Shown in pieces: positions 23,297-36,136 of a stretch of 64,000 nucleotides of DNA (position 1 is its first letter; each line of letters opens with the position of its first letter). The notes beneath the pieces are model-generated. The model saw only the letters and a program-made list of their open reading frames with translations, did not search any database and was not told the DNA's origin. Both the position numbers and the translations under genes were made by a program. Location of the stretch: positions 425,001 to 489,000 of the forward strand of contig NW_026731783.1 of NCBI RefSeq assembly GCF_028476545.1. The letters run 5' to 3'. Source of the stretch: Physella acuta. Lineage: Eukaryota > Mollusca > Gastropoda > Physidae.

Positions 23297-23586
23297 GTAA
23301 AACCAGTAGCGCATTTACTTCCTTAATGTCTGGAAAGCAAGTTGATCAAATGGATAGAACCTGTGCAGCATACCTCATAGTGAAGACATGTGTTCATTTT
23401 ATCACAGTCTTTAAAGCTCTTAGAAAGTCGAAAATCCTAATTCAAGATAAAATACGTTTGCTTAAAAGATCCAATGTCGTTTTGTTAGTGAGAGAAGCAA
23501 TTGTACATAAATATTTCAATAACATGGGAGATAATGCTGATCAGAGACTGTCGAGGATGAACTGTGTCCAGTTTACGGTTGGTTAA
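23297..23586 (+). pseudogene. Possible coding-exon remnant, unrecognised
   Basis: An open stretch of about 96 codons follows a good acceptor-like sequence (TATTTTTCTACAG at 23,285-23,297) and ends at a TAA. The first Met is at 23,326. Composition is protein-like: basic and Leu/Val-rich, with 'QDKIRLLKRSNVVLLVREA'. This loosely recalls the 'DQI.LLK' helix of nuclear-receptor ligand-binding domains, but the spacing to the preceding F..L motif does not fit, so this is a guess. The inverted copy at about 61,015-61,290 has several in-frame stops. It may be a captured host exon amplified in the block. No gene model can be built. Confidence 0.3.
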
Positions 23587-24344
23587 TTTTATTTATAAGT
23601 ATAATGAGATGGTAACAAAAGAATAACTTTACACTCATCAATTCTAAACCAAAAGTATAGAAATTATTTACTTGTGTTGATTGATTTTAAAAACTATGTG
23701 TATTTCATAACAGTTCGTTACACTTACATCATTAAGTATAGCCGTTCACATATAATAGTTGATTAACTTTTAATTAGCATACTCTGTATAAAAGAAAGTA
23801 TTGCTATCATTGTAAATGATAATTGCTTTAAAAAAAAAATTAAAACAAACACTTTATTTCTTGCTATTTGATGTATAAGATAATGTGACGGAGTTGTCCA
23901 GTGGTTGTTTCCATGGTTTCTAACACGTCAAGTGTGAATATTGCGTCCACCCTGTACCTGACTCAATAAGAAATAAAACAGTGTGGATACTGTGTAATGC
24001 TGACCATTTAGTGCATGTACATATGAATTGTATGTAGTGCTGAACACACACCACACAATCAGGTAAAATACCTGTGTTCTGGTGTTCATATGCACCAATT
24101 ACATCACCCAAATGATGTCAGGTGATCAAATATATCTACAATGACAAACGTGACTGCCATTTTCCAACAAATATTAACATAGGGAAATCCTTACTTAATT
24201 TATATTAAGATACATATATGCAATCACATTTTTTAAAATATAGCGAACCATTACAAGCGTTTAATTTGGTAATTTAAAAGCAATTATCAGTGTATTTTAA
24301 AACCTTTAAACATAGTATGATCATGAATGTAGATGTCTGACATC

Positions 24345-24430
24345 GGGTGTTAGAGCCTTGTCGTGGCGTGGCAGCTTGTGTATCCTGACCACCCCCAGAG
24401 CTATACCAGCGGGAGTGTAAACTCCTGGTA
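24345..24430 (+). mobile_element. LINE 5'-end fragment
   Basis: 'cagcttgtgtatcctgacca' and 'ccagcgggagtgtaaactcc' match the 5' part of the LINE at 59,124-59,885, in reverse complement. The piece stops abruptly at TCCTGGTA where the hAT begins. Confidence 0.7.
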
Positions 24431-25884
<1,454 letters not shown>

Positions 25885-27635
25885 GCTTATACTACTAATA
25901 TGAATGTATTATTGTTAAAATAATTGTCTCCGGACAGGCGCAAGAACAGAAAAATTGATTTAGCTGAATACATTTCTAGTCTTAGAAAAACGTATACATT
26001 AAAGTTACTGTTTTCATTTTTAAAGCATGAAATATTTTTAATGCATATTAGCGTGACTACTAATTTTGTTTTATATTTTCTAAAACCTTTAAATAGGTTT
26101 GTCAGATAATTCATACTGTGACGGTTTTTTTGTTTTTAAATATATCTTTATAAAATGTACAAAAACCAACCGGCTAGTAATTTGCTTTGCGTTGTCTCCC
26201 TTGTATTTTTTTTACATATAAAAATGGCGAAGGTCTCTGGCAGATATGTATTTAAATTTAAAAAAAAAAACAAAAAAAAACCTCACATTTTGTTCCAGAC
26301 AGAATATTTACTGATTTAGAGCTCTAACCAATACAGTATTAAATGTTAATTTTAATGGTATAACTGTAAAATGTGTGTATATCGTTTAAATTGCATTAAT
26401 AATTATTTGTATTTTTTTCAAACTGTAAAACACCGCAACACTTAAGAAGGAGTTTGTCGCAAATACGTTTTGGTAAAACGACCTTCCAGCAAACGGCGTT
26501 CGGGCAATCGAAATTCGTTAATGTTTTTTTTTCTGAATTTGTCATAAGCCGATTGAGAAGAAAATTATCTCAGGTTAGGGGTGTCCATAAATACTCTTAG
26601 GAGGAAAAGGGTGGGGGGTGGGGTCCGTAATTTTGCGACGGTGTTTGATGAGTGGGAGTGGGTTGTTTTGCATTGTAGAAAGCAATGCTAGAAAACGAAT
26701 TTTAGCTGTTCTTTCTCGTCAAAAAATGTTGTAATAAATTGTAATAAAAATTAATTAAAACACTTTATGTTGACAGAGTTCAGACAAGAAATGGGAAAAT
26801 ATAACTGTTTTAAGGAACATACAACGGAATATTTAAGGGGGGGGGGGGGTTGTAGGCTGATGTGCGACGTCATTTTATGGGGATCTGTCTTTTTGTAACT
26901 CGTGTGACTAAGGGAAGTGGCAGGGGGGGGGGAGGTAAAAATCGTAAAAAAAAAGCGTTAGTTCATTTATGGATGACCCCTAAAGAAGCAATTTTTTTTT
27001 TGCCTTGGAAAAATTAATAATTAAAAAATGTGATTGAGAGAAAATTTAGAACGGACAATGATATGAACAATGATATGATTCAAAAATGTAGTGGTAAAAT
27101 CTATAGTTATTCCTCAAACGTTAGAGATTTACAGTATCACTAATAAGTAAATACACCATAGATATATTTATGTATACTCTTAATGTCTAGGCCTCGTACA
27201 AACTATAAGTAACCATAACATAATCGTTTTGCTAACTCTATCATGTATTCATGTGTAAAAATAGAAATTTAAAAACTATAACTGTAGTGTCAAAAAAGTT
27301 ATAGTGTGCATTCTATCATAGATCTAAATATCTTCATAACAATAATAAAGCGCACGACATAGAAACAAACCAAACAATATAATCACATGTTCTATTCAAC
27401 ATGTAACATTGGAAAACTATGACAAACATTTTCCCCACAAATTATATGGGTCGGCCTAGAAAAACATTGTGTGACTGTGGACTCGATTATGTCCTTTAAT
27501 TAAATAAATTATACACGAATGACTTCTAGATTGTTCTTTATTTTACAAACATGTTGTTATAGCCAGGGGTACCAGTTTGGATAAGCTACCGCTGTCTATA
27601 CAATCATATTTTTCGTGTTAATAAGCTTTATATTA
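25885..27635 (+). repeat. Repeat R, copy 3
   Basis: This is the most complete direct copy. It starts GCTTATACTACTAATATGAA and carries all R landmarks, G tracts at about 26,838-26,850 and 26,921-26,932, and an extra terminal part (27,375-27,635) shared inverted with 13,460-13,660. The 60-75-codon frames at 25,887-26,114 are not conserved between copies. Confidence 0.75.
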
Positions 27636-27936
27636 TTGTAGAAGAGAAGATTATGTAGGAGAGGAGTTTACGTAGGAGACGGGTTTATGTAGGAAAGGGT
27701 TCATGGTGGCGAGGGGTTTATAAAAGAGAAAATATTTTGTAGGTTTATGTAGGAGAGGGTTTGTATAGCATAGGGTTTATATAAGAGAGAGGTTTATATA
27801 GGAGAGGGGTTTATGTAGGAGAGGGGTTGTGTAGGAGAGGATGAAATGTAGGAGAGGAGTTTATGTAGGAGATGTGTTTATGTAGGAGAAAACTTTATGT
27901 AGGAGATGGTTTATATAGGAGAGGTGTTTATGTACC
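27636..27936. repeat. Minisatellite, 16-17-bp unit, second array
   Basis: The same GTAGGAGAGGTTTAT-type unit and the same downstream sequence ('ctctctgacataataaaata') as at 11,391-11,775. Confidence 0.9.
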
Positions 27937-28013
27937 TCTCTCTGACATAATAAAATATAAATGTTATCGTAACATGAGGTATATGATTAAAGTTTGACCA
28001 GTAAAATATACGG

Positions 28014-28255
28014 AGACGTAGTGGTCTAGAGGTAGAGAGCTGGACTGCTATCCCCTAAGCATCGAGTTCGAATCCGTTTTAAGTCAGTAAACCGTCCCTG
28101 GATCTACCAACTCTGATGGGTACCTAACTCTCGTTAGGGAAAGTAATCGCGGCTGGGCATAGTGCTGACCACACTATCTCTTCATATGCAGAGGTCACAG
28201 AAACAAGTGAACTCTACTTCACTTGCCCCATAGATTGTCTGGTTTAAATGGGAAA
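28014..28255 (+). mobile_element. tRNA-derived SINE, second copy
   Basis: Box A-like TGGTCTAGAGG is at 28,022 and box B GTTCGAATCC at 28,066-28,075. The body is as in the copy at 11,871-12,110. The flanks are shared too, so it was duplicated with the segment and is not an independent insertion. Confidence 0.82.
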
Positions 28256-28556
28256 TGTCACTTTTACTTTTCTTATCTCTCTTCTCAGTTTTTAAAATTT
28301 ATGTTGAATGTATTCAAATTTGTCCTTCAGATATTTTGTATGGTCTAGCTAAAGAACATAGTCTATCCTTACAAATTACAATCTGCATGTTTGACAATGG
28401 AAGTCTGACTTAAAGGGGCACAACTCTAAAAACACACCAGTGTATCTAATATAGGCGTTACTAATTGTGTAGAACACGCATTCGGTAAATAAAACTATTT
28501 ATTTCGGTCTATAAAAAATATTCTTTTAAAATAGACACAATATGTTCTTTTACATG

Positions 28557-28752
28557 GCAACTTTCTTAAGAAATTATATGGCTTGTTTTAGATCTTGGAT
28601 TTGTTAGACAACATAAACACAAAGCTCCGCCAGAGAGAGAGGGTTGATTCTGTGCTCAGGAATATATCATACAGCCGTAGTATTCCATCTCCTTTTCAAA
28701 AGATATGGTGTCTTACCAATTACAGAAGCCTTAGAATTGATGCCATATTTTT
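28557..28752 (-). pseudogene. PSMD13: PSMD13 N-terminal fragment, second copy
   Basis: Reverse-complement reading gives '[10 protein letters not shown]', a small deletion, '[11 protein letters not shown]', TAA, 'QIQDLKQAI', as at 12,418-12,660. The deletion and the TAA stop are shared with that copy, so both come from one broken ancestor. The fragment is cut by a Harbinger-like MITE. The rest of the homologous sequence ('tgttgtataactctcgag') resumes at about 29,440. The 219-codon plus-strand frame across 28,595-29,254 is antisense to this fragment and reads through the GGAT microsatellite; it is not a gene. Confidence 0.85.
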
Positions 28753-28753
28753 A

Positions 28754-29409
28754 GCGCAATTTCCATACTGGCAATTGCGTTTAATAATGCGTCATTTCTG
28801 GATGGATGGATGGATGGATGGATGGATGGATGGATGGATGGATGGATGGATGGATGGATGGATGGATGGATGGATGGATGGATGGATGGATAGATGGATG
28901 GATGGATGGATGGATGGATGTATGGATGTGTGGATGTGTGTCCGCAGCATTAAGTCGTATCTCCTCCTCAACGAAGCAATATCGAGGACTAGTTCCAAAA
29001 GCAAATATGTTAAGCAAGTTCCAAGGATAATTGTGGGCCAAAAAAAAATCCCGGAATTCCTTCCTGGATTTCCGGAAAAGCCAAAAAACCTCGAACAAAT
29101 GCAGTTTTTGGTCCATATCTCGGCAACCAGACCACTTAGCGACTTGAAACATTTACCAATCGATTTCTGCCATAATTTAGAACAATATTGCCGAAGAAAG
29201 TTTTCAAAAATATCCTTTCGTTCGGTCACAAAAAATTATTTTAAATCTCGTTAATAAATATTTTTTCTATTACCCCCTACATGTCCGTATTTTTTTTCAA
29301 TCTCGTTAATACATATTTTTTTCTATTTTGTTTTAAATTATTAAAACTACTTATGTTGCATTATTTATTTGCTGAATATATGATTTATCTCGATTTAAGG
29401 AAATTGCGC
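28754..29409. mobile_element. PIF/Harbinger-like MITE
   Basis: The terminal inverted repeats are GCGCAATTTCC and GGAAATTGCGC (11 of 11), flanked by TTA at 28,751-28,753 and 29,410-29,412. A 3-bp TWA duplication is typical of PIF/Harbinger. No transposase is present. It interrupts the PSMD13 fragment; at 12.6 kb the same PSMD13 sequence is uninterrupted. Confidence 0.7.
28799..28938. repeat. (GGAT)n microsatellite
   Basis: About 30 GGAT units with a few substitutions. It produces apparent WMDG and HPSI repeat proteins on the two strands; none is a gene. Confidence 0.97.
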
Positions 29410-29412
29410 TTA

Positions 29413-29699
29413 AATTGTCACTAGACTTTTTATTAACTTGTTTGTTGTATAACTCTCGAGCACGGGTATGGAGCTAGTTTGTATAAGCAAACATCATATT
29501 ATTCATAGCTGTACTGTTTTTGTAAAACTACCGTTTTATTTTGTATGATATGTTAACCTTGAGTCAAGGTTAATGCATCATTAAAAAGAAGGTCAGCTGA
29601 CTATCACACGTAACCAGTCAGTTCGCTCCAATGCTATCAAATTGCATCTACTTGTCCCTAGGGGTTTATTGGTTGAGAATCTATATATATATCTATATA
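29413..29699. other. Tail of the duplicated segment, no gene
   Basis: It begins with sequence homologous to 12,610-12,640 and then becomes AT-rich. 'ggtcagctgac' near 29,590 recalls sequence at 45.86 kb. No coding feature was seen. Confidence 0.4.
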
Positions 29700-30405
29700 T
29701 ATAATTCTCCTCTTCGAGCCGTTAGAAAACAAGCTGCAAACGCTCTCCCTACCTCCCCACCCCTACATGGTTTTAGTGAGCTGTGTTCACTCTAAATGTT
29801 TACAAGCAGAGCCAACGATTTTAAACGTAGGGGGGGGGGGGAAAGGAAGGAGGGGGGGGGGGGAGTTATGGTCCTTAACGAGCTACTTATAGTGTTTTAA
29901 AGAAATATTTTCAGTGTCAGCGTTGGTACTGTCGAATTCACAAATTATGAATTATTGAAAATTAAAAACAACTAAATAGCGCCGTATGTTATGCCGCGGG
30001 CCGGCTCGTATATATATAATTCTCTTCTGGGAGCCGTTAGAAAACAAGCTGCAAGCGCGCCTTTGCAGTCCCCTCTCTATCACTATCACTACCACCCCCA
30101 CCCCACCCCCACATGATCTGATGAGCTGTGGTCACGCTTAAATGTTTACACATCGTAGAGCCGGGTTTAGTGGCGGCTATTAGGGCAGATAATTTAGTTT
30201 GAAACGATTTTAAACTTACAGGAGGTAACTAAGAGGAGGCTGCTTTCACGGGGGGGGGGGTGTAGGGTAGGGGTTGGGGGTAGTGTTTTAAAGTATTTTC
30301 AGTGGCAGCATTGGTACTGTCGAATTCACAAATTATGAATTACTGAAAAGTAGAAAATAAAACCATAGCGGCGTATGATACGTCGCGGGTCGGCTCGTTA
30401 GAATT
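29700..30405. repeat. Tandem pair of an unclassified repeat
   Basis: Two units (about 29,700-30,010 and 30,011-30,405) each begin with 'ttctc', 'gagccgttagaaaacaagct' and end with 'cgcgggccggctcgt' or its variant. Shared core: 'ggtactgtcgaattcacaaa'. The G tract in the middle differs in length. No coding sequence. Confidence 0.7.
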
Positions 30406-31040
30406 AAAGCTTACATGAATTTATTAATGGGAGAAGAAAAAAAAAAATAGGAAAAAAGTGCGAGCAACAGGAATTCAGATTATGCTGAATAATTTGCCTG
30501 TCTTTCAAAAATGTATGCATTAAATTCACTGTTTTCAAGTTTTATAACCTGAAAGATGTTTATTGCATATTAGCGGGACTACTAATTTTTTAAATATTTT
30601 CTAAAACCTATAAATAGTTGTGTCCAGTAATTAGCACTATGACTATTTTTTTTAATATATTGTTTTTTTTAAATTTACTAAAATCAACAGCTTAGTAATA
30701 AAGTTTGCGTTATCTCCCTTGTATTATATAAAACAATTGCAAAGATCTTGGCAGATTTAAATTTAAAAAAAAAAAACATATTTAATTCCTGACAGTATCT
30801 TTACTAATTTAGAACTCTAACCAATACAGTATAAAACATTTATTGTCATGGTTTAACTGTAAAATATGTGTATAACGTTTAAATTCGCTTAAGAATGAGT
30901 TTGTCGCAAATATCTTTTGATAAAACGGCCTTCCGGCAAACAGCAGTCGGTCAAACGAGATTCATCCTCGTTTTTTTTTTTGGAATTTGTCATAAGCCCA
31001 TTGATAAGAAAATTATCTCAGGTTAGGGTTGTCCATAAAT
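30406..31040 (+). repeat. Repeat R, copy 4 (partial)
   Basis: It has R landmarks from 'gaattaaagcttacatgaat' to 'cataagcccattgataagaa' and 'ggttagggttgtccataaat', where a hAT fragment starts. The landmark region with 'aaacggccttccggcaaac' is at about 30,920. Confidence 0.65.
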
Positions 31041-32041
31041 ATGAAATATTATTTATTCATATAAAAAACATACACTTGTTTCGCCAGAATAATGAAATTA
31101 GTAATAAAAAATTAAAACTATTTGACCATCCCAATCCACTTAAGAACAGAGTTTCTTCCAGGCATCTCTTGGGGGGGGGGGGGCTTTGCCCCCCCGAAAA
31201 TTTTTTAACGCCCCCCCCCCCCCCCTCCCGAACGAAATGAAATTTATATTATTTATATAGAAAATGTATACTTTTAACAGTGTCTGCCCCCCCCCCCCCC
31301 CGAAGAAAGTCTACCGCCCCCCCGAAAATTTCAAGTGCCCCCCGGGAGAAAAAAGTCTGGAAGAAACACTGCTTAAGAAGCAGTTACATGTTTTTTTCTC
31401 TTTCTTTACGGAAATCACCGGCTCAGGATTAGCCTCCCATTAGCTAGGCAGGGCTCAACACGGCAAACTCCGACTAACTGTTTTGAGTATCAGTTTGATT
31501 ACCGTGTATCGGTCGCTTCTGACCTATCTGGAACCGTCGCCACGGGGCTGGCCACAGCATGGATGTGGTTCTGGACCTGGTGCCCAAGCCGCTGTCAGAT
31601 GTCCCTATACTTTCTACTGCATATGAAGGGCTCAGTGAAAAAAGTACTTAAGTTACATTTTTTCAAAAATGAGTTAAGACCGGTATATTATTTGAATACC
31701 TCCTCTTAACCATCCCTGTAAATTTTGGCCATGGAAAAAGTACCGAAGTAGCTTAATTCGAATACTATGCATCAGCTTTTTTGGTATTTCAGCTTCAATT
31801 TAAAAACTTTGACGTCATTTTTCTCAAAACTCTCAAAATACACTTAAGTACTTTTTCCACTGAGCCCTTCATATATTCTCATTGTTCTCTGATGCGTTTT
31901 TTTTTTTTGATTAAACGTGTGTTCTTTACAGTATAATTTTTGTTATGAGTTTTGAAAATGAAATAATATGACTTAATATTTGTGCAAGGAGCTGGAGGGC
32001 TGCATCTCGATATCAAAACAGCCGCAGGTTGCCGACCCCTG
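31041..32041. mobile_element. hAT family B fragment
   Basis: It lacks its left end. It contains family B internal sequence ('acacttgtttcgcca'), the shared 200-bp block at 31,390-31,600 ('attaccgtgtatcggtcgct') and the right end 'gccgcaggttgccgacccct'. MITE G copy 3 is inserted in it. Confidence 0.7.
31147..31371 (-). mobile_element. G-tract hAT MITE (family G), copy 3
   Basis: The ends are CAGAGTTTCTTCCAGG and CTGGAAGAAACACTG. The perfect 8-bp duplication CTTAAGAA lies at 31,139-31,146 and 31,372-31,379. The host sequence without the MITE is seen at about 48,660 ('atccactttagaagctgc'). Confidence 0.92.
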
Positions 32042-33229
32042 CCCTATGTTCATATACATGGCAGCTTTGAGTAAATTCAAAATAAAACTTTAAGAAAGAA
32101 ACTATAATAATGTATACAATGTTCGACCGACATGTTCATTCATCTTTAAAATACAATTATTGTAAAGTCTTTGTTTTTCATGTTCACATCAACATGCAAC
32201 TTTTAATAATACAAACGTAGGTAGCTCACAATTACCAAGTTACTTGTCATAACAATTTACATTGTGTTAATTTTATTTCTTATATATTTTTATTTCTGAA
32301 TATTTTTAAAACCACACTACTACATTGATGGCAATAAAATTTATTTTGTTTGTGTTGTTTCCCTTAGATTTAAAAAAATAGAAATGGTAAGTGACTGAAA
32401 CAATATATTTAACAGCTTCTATTACAACAGAGTGTACAATAGACATGAAATGGTTTCAAATTTGTGTTGCCAGAAAGCAAATTATTCAACCAAAACTGAA
32501 TATTTTATAACATGTGTGTAATAAGTACAAAATTGCTTCCGGTTTCATTAAGGCTAGAAATAGTCAAAGGAATAATTACTAATAATATAGTAGTAATTTA
32601 GCAAATACTTTTATTTTTAATTTGGATTGTAAAGTCAGGTTGTTGTGGTGATTGTGTATATTATATTAATATAAATACAATACTACGCTTCACATCATAT
32701 ATCACTATTGTGTATTTGTATCATGGAGAACAGAGCCAGGGTCCGTACGCGGCGCCCCCCCCCCCCCCACCCCAGGATCTCATGAGAGCGCCCTTCTATG
32801 CCCCCGACACTTATCCGGTGACTGATTAACGTTGATATTACGGAGAATGGTAGTGTAGGTAAACCTGTATCCTGATAAATATGATACAAGCCCAGACATT
32901 GTTTACATTTAAATAACTCTGTTTTAGAAAACAAGTTCACGGGTATAAGAATATAGGATCGGCAAAACATTGACGAAACCCACCTAATATATGTCGTTTA
33001 TGCATTACTGCAACGTTCATTCGATCGCCATAAATCTTTGGGAAGTCGTTGAGAATACTCATGGGGAAGTTACTGAAAAAAAAACGAACAATTAGGAGAT
33101 AACATATTGATTCGTATATCCAGCTGTATTAATGCATGTTTAAAACAATAGTCTGAAGTAAACAATGTATTAATTTGTGATAAAAAAATTGTCAAACGCA
33201 GAAAATCAACAATTTTCAACAAATTATGT
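32042..33229. other. No gene seen; minor repeats
   Basis: 32,225-32,370 resembles 43.3-43.4 kb in inverted orientation ('cgtaggtagctca'). 32,715-32,880 resembles 25,440-25,640 ('agggtccgtacgc', 'gattaacg-tgatattacgg'). 32,990-33,080 resembles 24,740-24,830. The 91-codon minus frame at 32,695 crosses this repeat and a C tract. Confidence 0.45.
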
Positions 33230-33763
33230 CTCATCTATATCTATAAATATAGATGAGAATACGGTTTATGTATGATTGTTTGTCAGTGTGTCTGTTGTAG
33301 ATCGAATAGTGGCACTCATTTTAAAGTCATTTCTATTTGATGAATGTCTTCAAAAACCACTGATACTTGATAACTGAGATTATCATTTAATACAGTGGAA
33401 AAAAAAATGTAAATGCGTGCTCTCTAATAATATATTTCCCATCACACTAAAATGTGAACTCACAAAATGATACTAAAAATTACATTTGACACAGTACACT
33501 AAAACATAACCCCTCACATCAACATGTTACCCCCCCCCCCCTCCCATCCGACGTGTGTATAATGATGACTTATGTCTGAACAGGTTATGTGTGGAGTGTA
33601 GACAACAGGTTATGTGTCGAGTGTAGACAACAGGTTATGTGTCGAGTGTAGACAACGGTTATGTGTCGAGTGTAGACAACATGTTATGTGTCGAGTGTAG
33701 ACAACATGTTATGTGTCGAGTGTAGACAACAGGTTATGTGTCGAGTGTAGACAACAGGTTACG
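33230..33763. repeat. Hairpin-headed repeat carrying a 25-bp array
   Basis: A perfect hairpin lies at 33,230-33,257 (11-bp stem CTCATCTATAT, 6-base loop). Then come about 320 bp shared, inverted, with 40,298-40,620 ('tgtttgtcagtgtgtctg'), a C tract, and about 7 units of the 25-bp minisatellite at 33,580-33,763 in the opposite orientation to the 2.8-kb array. A terminal hairpin with an internal array recalls Helitron/Helentron-derived elements; this is inference. Confidence 0.7.
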
Positions 33764-34710
33764 TATTTACTCCCTAAAAGACATATTGGTCAAAATACTT
33801 GTAATGACCGTTACAAGAGACCATCATGAGAGTGATTTTTTGTCATAAGAACTAAATTATTCAATATTTTAAAAATGTATCTACTATCATATCAATTAAA
33901 CCAAACTAATCGATTGTTTTTTATATGTGCATAAACCTTCGCACTGTTTTTGTGAGTGTTCAGTCACCGATTATTTTAAGACACGTATAAAAATAAAGCT
34001 AAGCTTTTTTCCCTTTTTTGGAATTTAATAATAAAAATAAATTATAACAACTCGTGTTTAATTTATCTAGGAATAAGACGGCAGTTATCTTGAAACATTC
34101 ATTTTTACTCTACTATAAACATTACACAAATCTAACCTGATTGAGTAATTGGTCGATACACTTTAGAAAATTTTCAAAAAATGACAATGTATCGGATTTC
34201 AGCAAATATATGAAATTAGTTTGGGAAAATATTTATATGACAAATATATCACCGCTAAGACAAAGAGCGAACATTAGCAAACCTGAACTATTCCTATATA
34301 ATACTTATTGTAACAAATATACACTATAGTCCAAGTTTCCTTGATAATTAACCACACATTTTTTATAAATATTAATGTTTGTATTTGATTTATTCAATAA
34401 TAAAATGTAATTACTATAATTAGAATTAGATATTTTCTTGTTAATCAAATGAAATATTATTTTTGTAATAGTTTTATTTTTAATGTATTAAATTAGGCAG
34501 CTTAGCCATTATCTATGTTTTTTCTCCCTTACCATGACTCTAAAAAGATATGTTAAATAATATGTGACTATGTATTTTAATATATTTCTTTTGACAACAC
34601 AACTTATTGCACCATTGTATAGATAGGATATGTATTCGATCATTTGATATCAAGGGAAACTTATTGAACCATTGGTTAGATATCATACGTATTCGATTAT
34701 TTGATATCAA
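33764..34710. other. AT-rich stretch, no gene seen
   Basis: A 62-codon plus frame at 34,141-34,329 has no domain I recognise. 'cgattatttgatatcaa' repeats near 34,640 and 34,695. Confidence 0.4.
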
Positions 34711-35500
34711 TGTTAGAATGAATGTGGTGAAATAAGCTTACACAAAGTGTGTAAAACAAAGGAGCGATAATAGCTTTGAATAGATTGTCTTTTTAAGTAG
34801 TCTTATTAGGTAGGAGTAAGTACCAATTACATAGTCGACCAATCAAAAGAGAGATGAGCAGCCACGGTCAGTTGGTCAGAGATAGCGTCAGTTGGCAGTC
34901 AAGCGTGTAGAAAGTCAGTCGAGTGTTAGAAGCAGTTGAGCAGAGATAAGTCAGTTAAGTTACAGTTGTGGTGTTTAAGTTGATAGAAGTGTGAATATAT
35001 ATTCAAGAAAGAATAACATAGGTTTTAGGATCTAGTAGTGTATAAGTAGATATCAGTAGAGTTAGAAATTATAATAAAATAATTTTTTTAAAAGTTATAT
35101 TATTGAACTTGGAACAGTGTCAGTGGTGCTATATTTCACAATGAAGAAACTGTCAGGCATCACATAAGAAAGTAAATGCCCATACACATATACAAACAGT
35201 ATAAATAAATATTCTCGCACCACAACATATGGTAGAGCTGTGGAATATTCAGCCTGTACATAATTGTGTGAATTTAGCGGATTAGCACAGAGTGGAAGAA
35301 AAACGTGGCGTTGTCGACTTATGTGATAAGATAAGAAACTTCCTTAATCGCTTTAATCGATTTGGATTAATCCCATGCTGGATTTGTTTTGTACCAGATG
35401 CGTTTCTGTCTTCTGTCTTTCATGTGTTACTCATAGCTGTTTATTCTTATAGTCCAGTGCAGTCATTTGATTTATTTTTAGTAACACACAAGCACTAATG
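34711..35500 (+). mobile_element. LTR-like fossil, family L2, copy 1
   Basis: An LTR-like unit of about 410 bp starts TGTTAGAATG and ends near GGAACAGTGTCA, followed after one base by TGGTGCTATATTTCAC, which has the form of a primer site. It includes 'gaccaatcaaaagagagatg' and 'aagcgtgtagaaagtcagtc'. The unit and about 350 bp of following leader recur inverted at 57,880-58,382. No gag or pol domain is seen. It is a broken, old relic; the family is unassigned. Confidence 0.45.
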
Positions 35501-36136
35501 TGAGTATATATTTGGATATATAGATTTTAGTATAGTTTGTTTGTGCTATGTAACTGTGATAAATAATATACATTTACAATTAGTAAGTCAGTTTTCAGCT
35601 TTTCTCAAAAGTAAGTATGTCAATAAATAGCAGCAAAACAAGATTTATTTTGACCGGCGAATGCACGTGTATTTCATTTACCGACATAAACACTTTCTTT
35701 GCTTACACTGACCGTGAGATCGTTTTGACATATTGGGCGAACCACGTGACATAGTTATCCAATCAGACGCTGAGATGGATTTAAAAGTCACTGTCCTAGC
35801 CTGGTTTGTTATTTGCCTAATACTTTTTTCTTTTTTCTTTTTTTTGAGGAATTAGACATGACCAATAAATACACATTTAAAATATATAAATGTATAAATA
35901 TAAAACACGTATATGATCTCATGAGCGAACGAAGCTTTTGCTACAGGATTCCCTTTAATTGTATGTAGCCAACAATTTCTCAGTGCATTTAAATAGTTTG
36001 TCGCTATATTTTTTTTTATTATTTGCTTTATGTTCTACTTTTTAGTGATTCGTAATTTATGAAGTAGACACGACAAAAAATATTTGCTTTAAAATACCAC
36101 CAGTAGGTCACGATATCCGAAAGACAATTTTCTGCC
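35501..36136. other. AT-rich stretch, no gene seen
   Basis: No coding, RNA or clear repeat feature was recognised. Confidence 0.4.

Larger units (their letters stand above)
22735..24430 (+). repeat. Large dispersed block, inverted copy at 59.80-61.70 kb
   Basis: It includes repeat E (22,950-23,260, inverted), a possible exon remnant (23,297-23,586), AT-rich sequence, 'gtgttctggtgttcatatgc', 'gaacacacaccacaca' and a LINE 5' piece. The same series is found in reverse complement at 59,800-61,700. The two copies differ by an hAT insertion present only in the other one. Short frames at 22,735, 23,920 and 24,274 (minus) are not conserved as proteins. Confidence 0.8.

Noticed and set aside
28595-29254. 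219-codon plus-strand frame as a gene
   Set aside because: It runs antisense to a PSMD13 fragment, crosses a transposon end and reads a (GGAT)n microsatellite.
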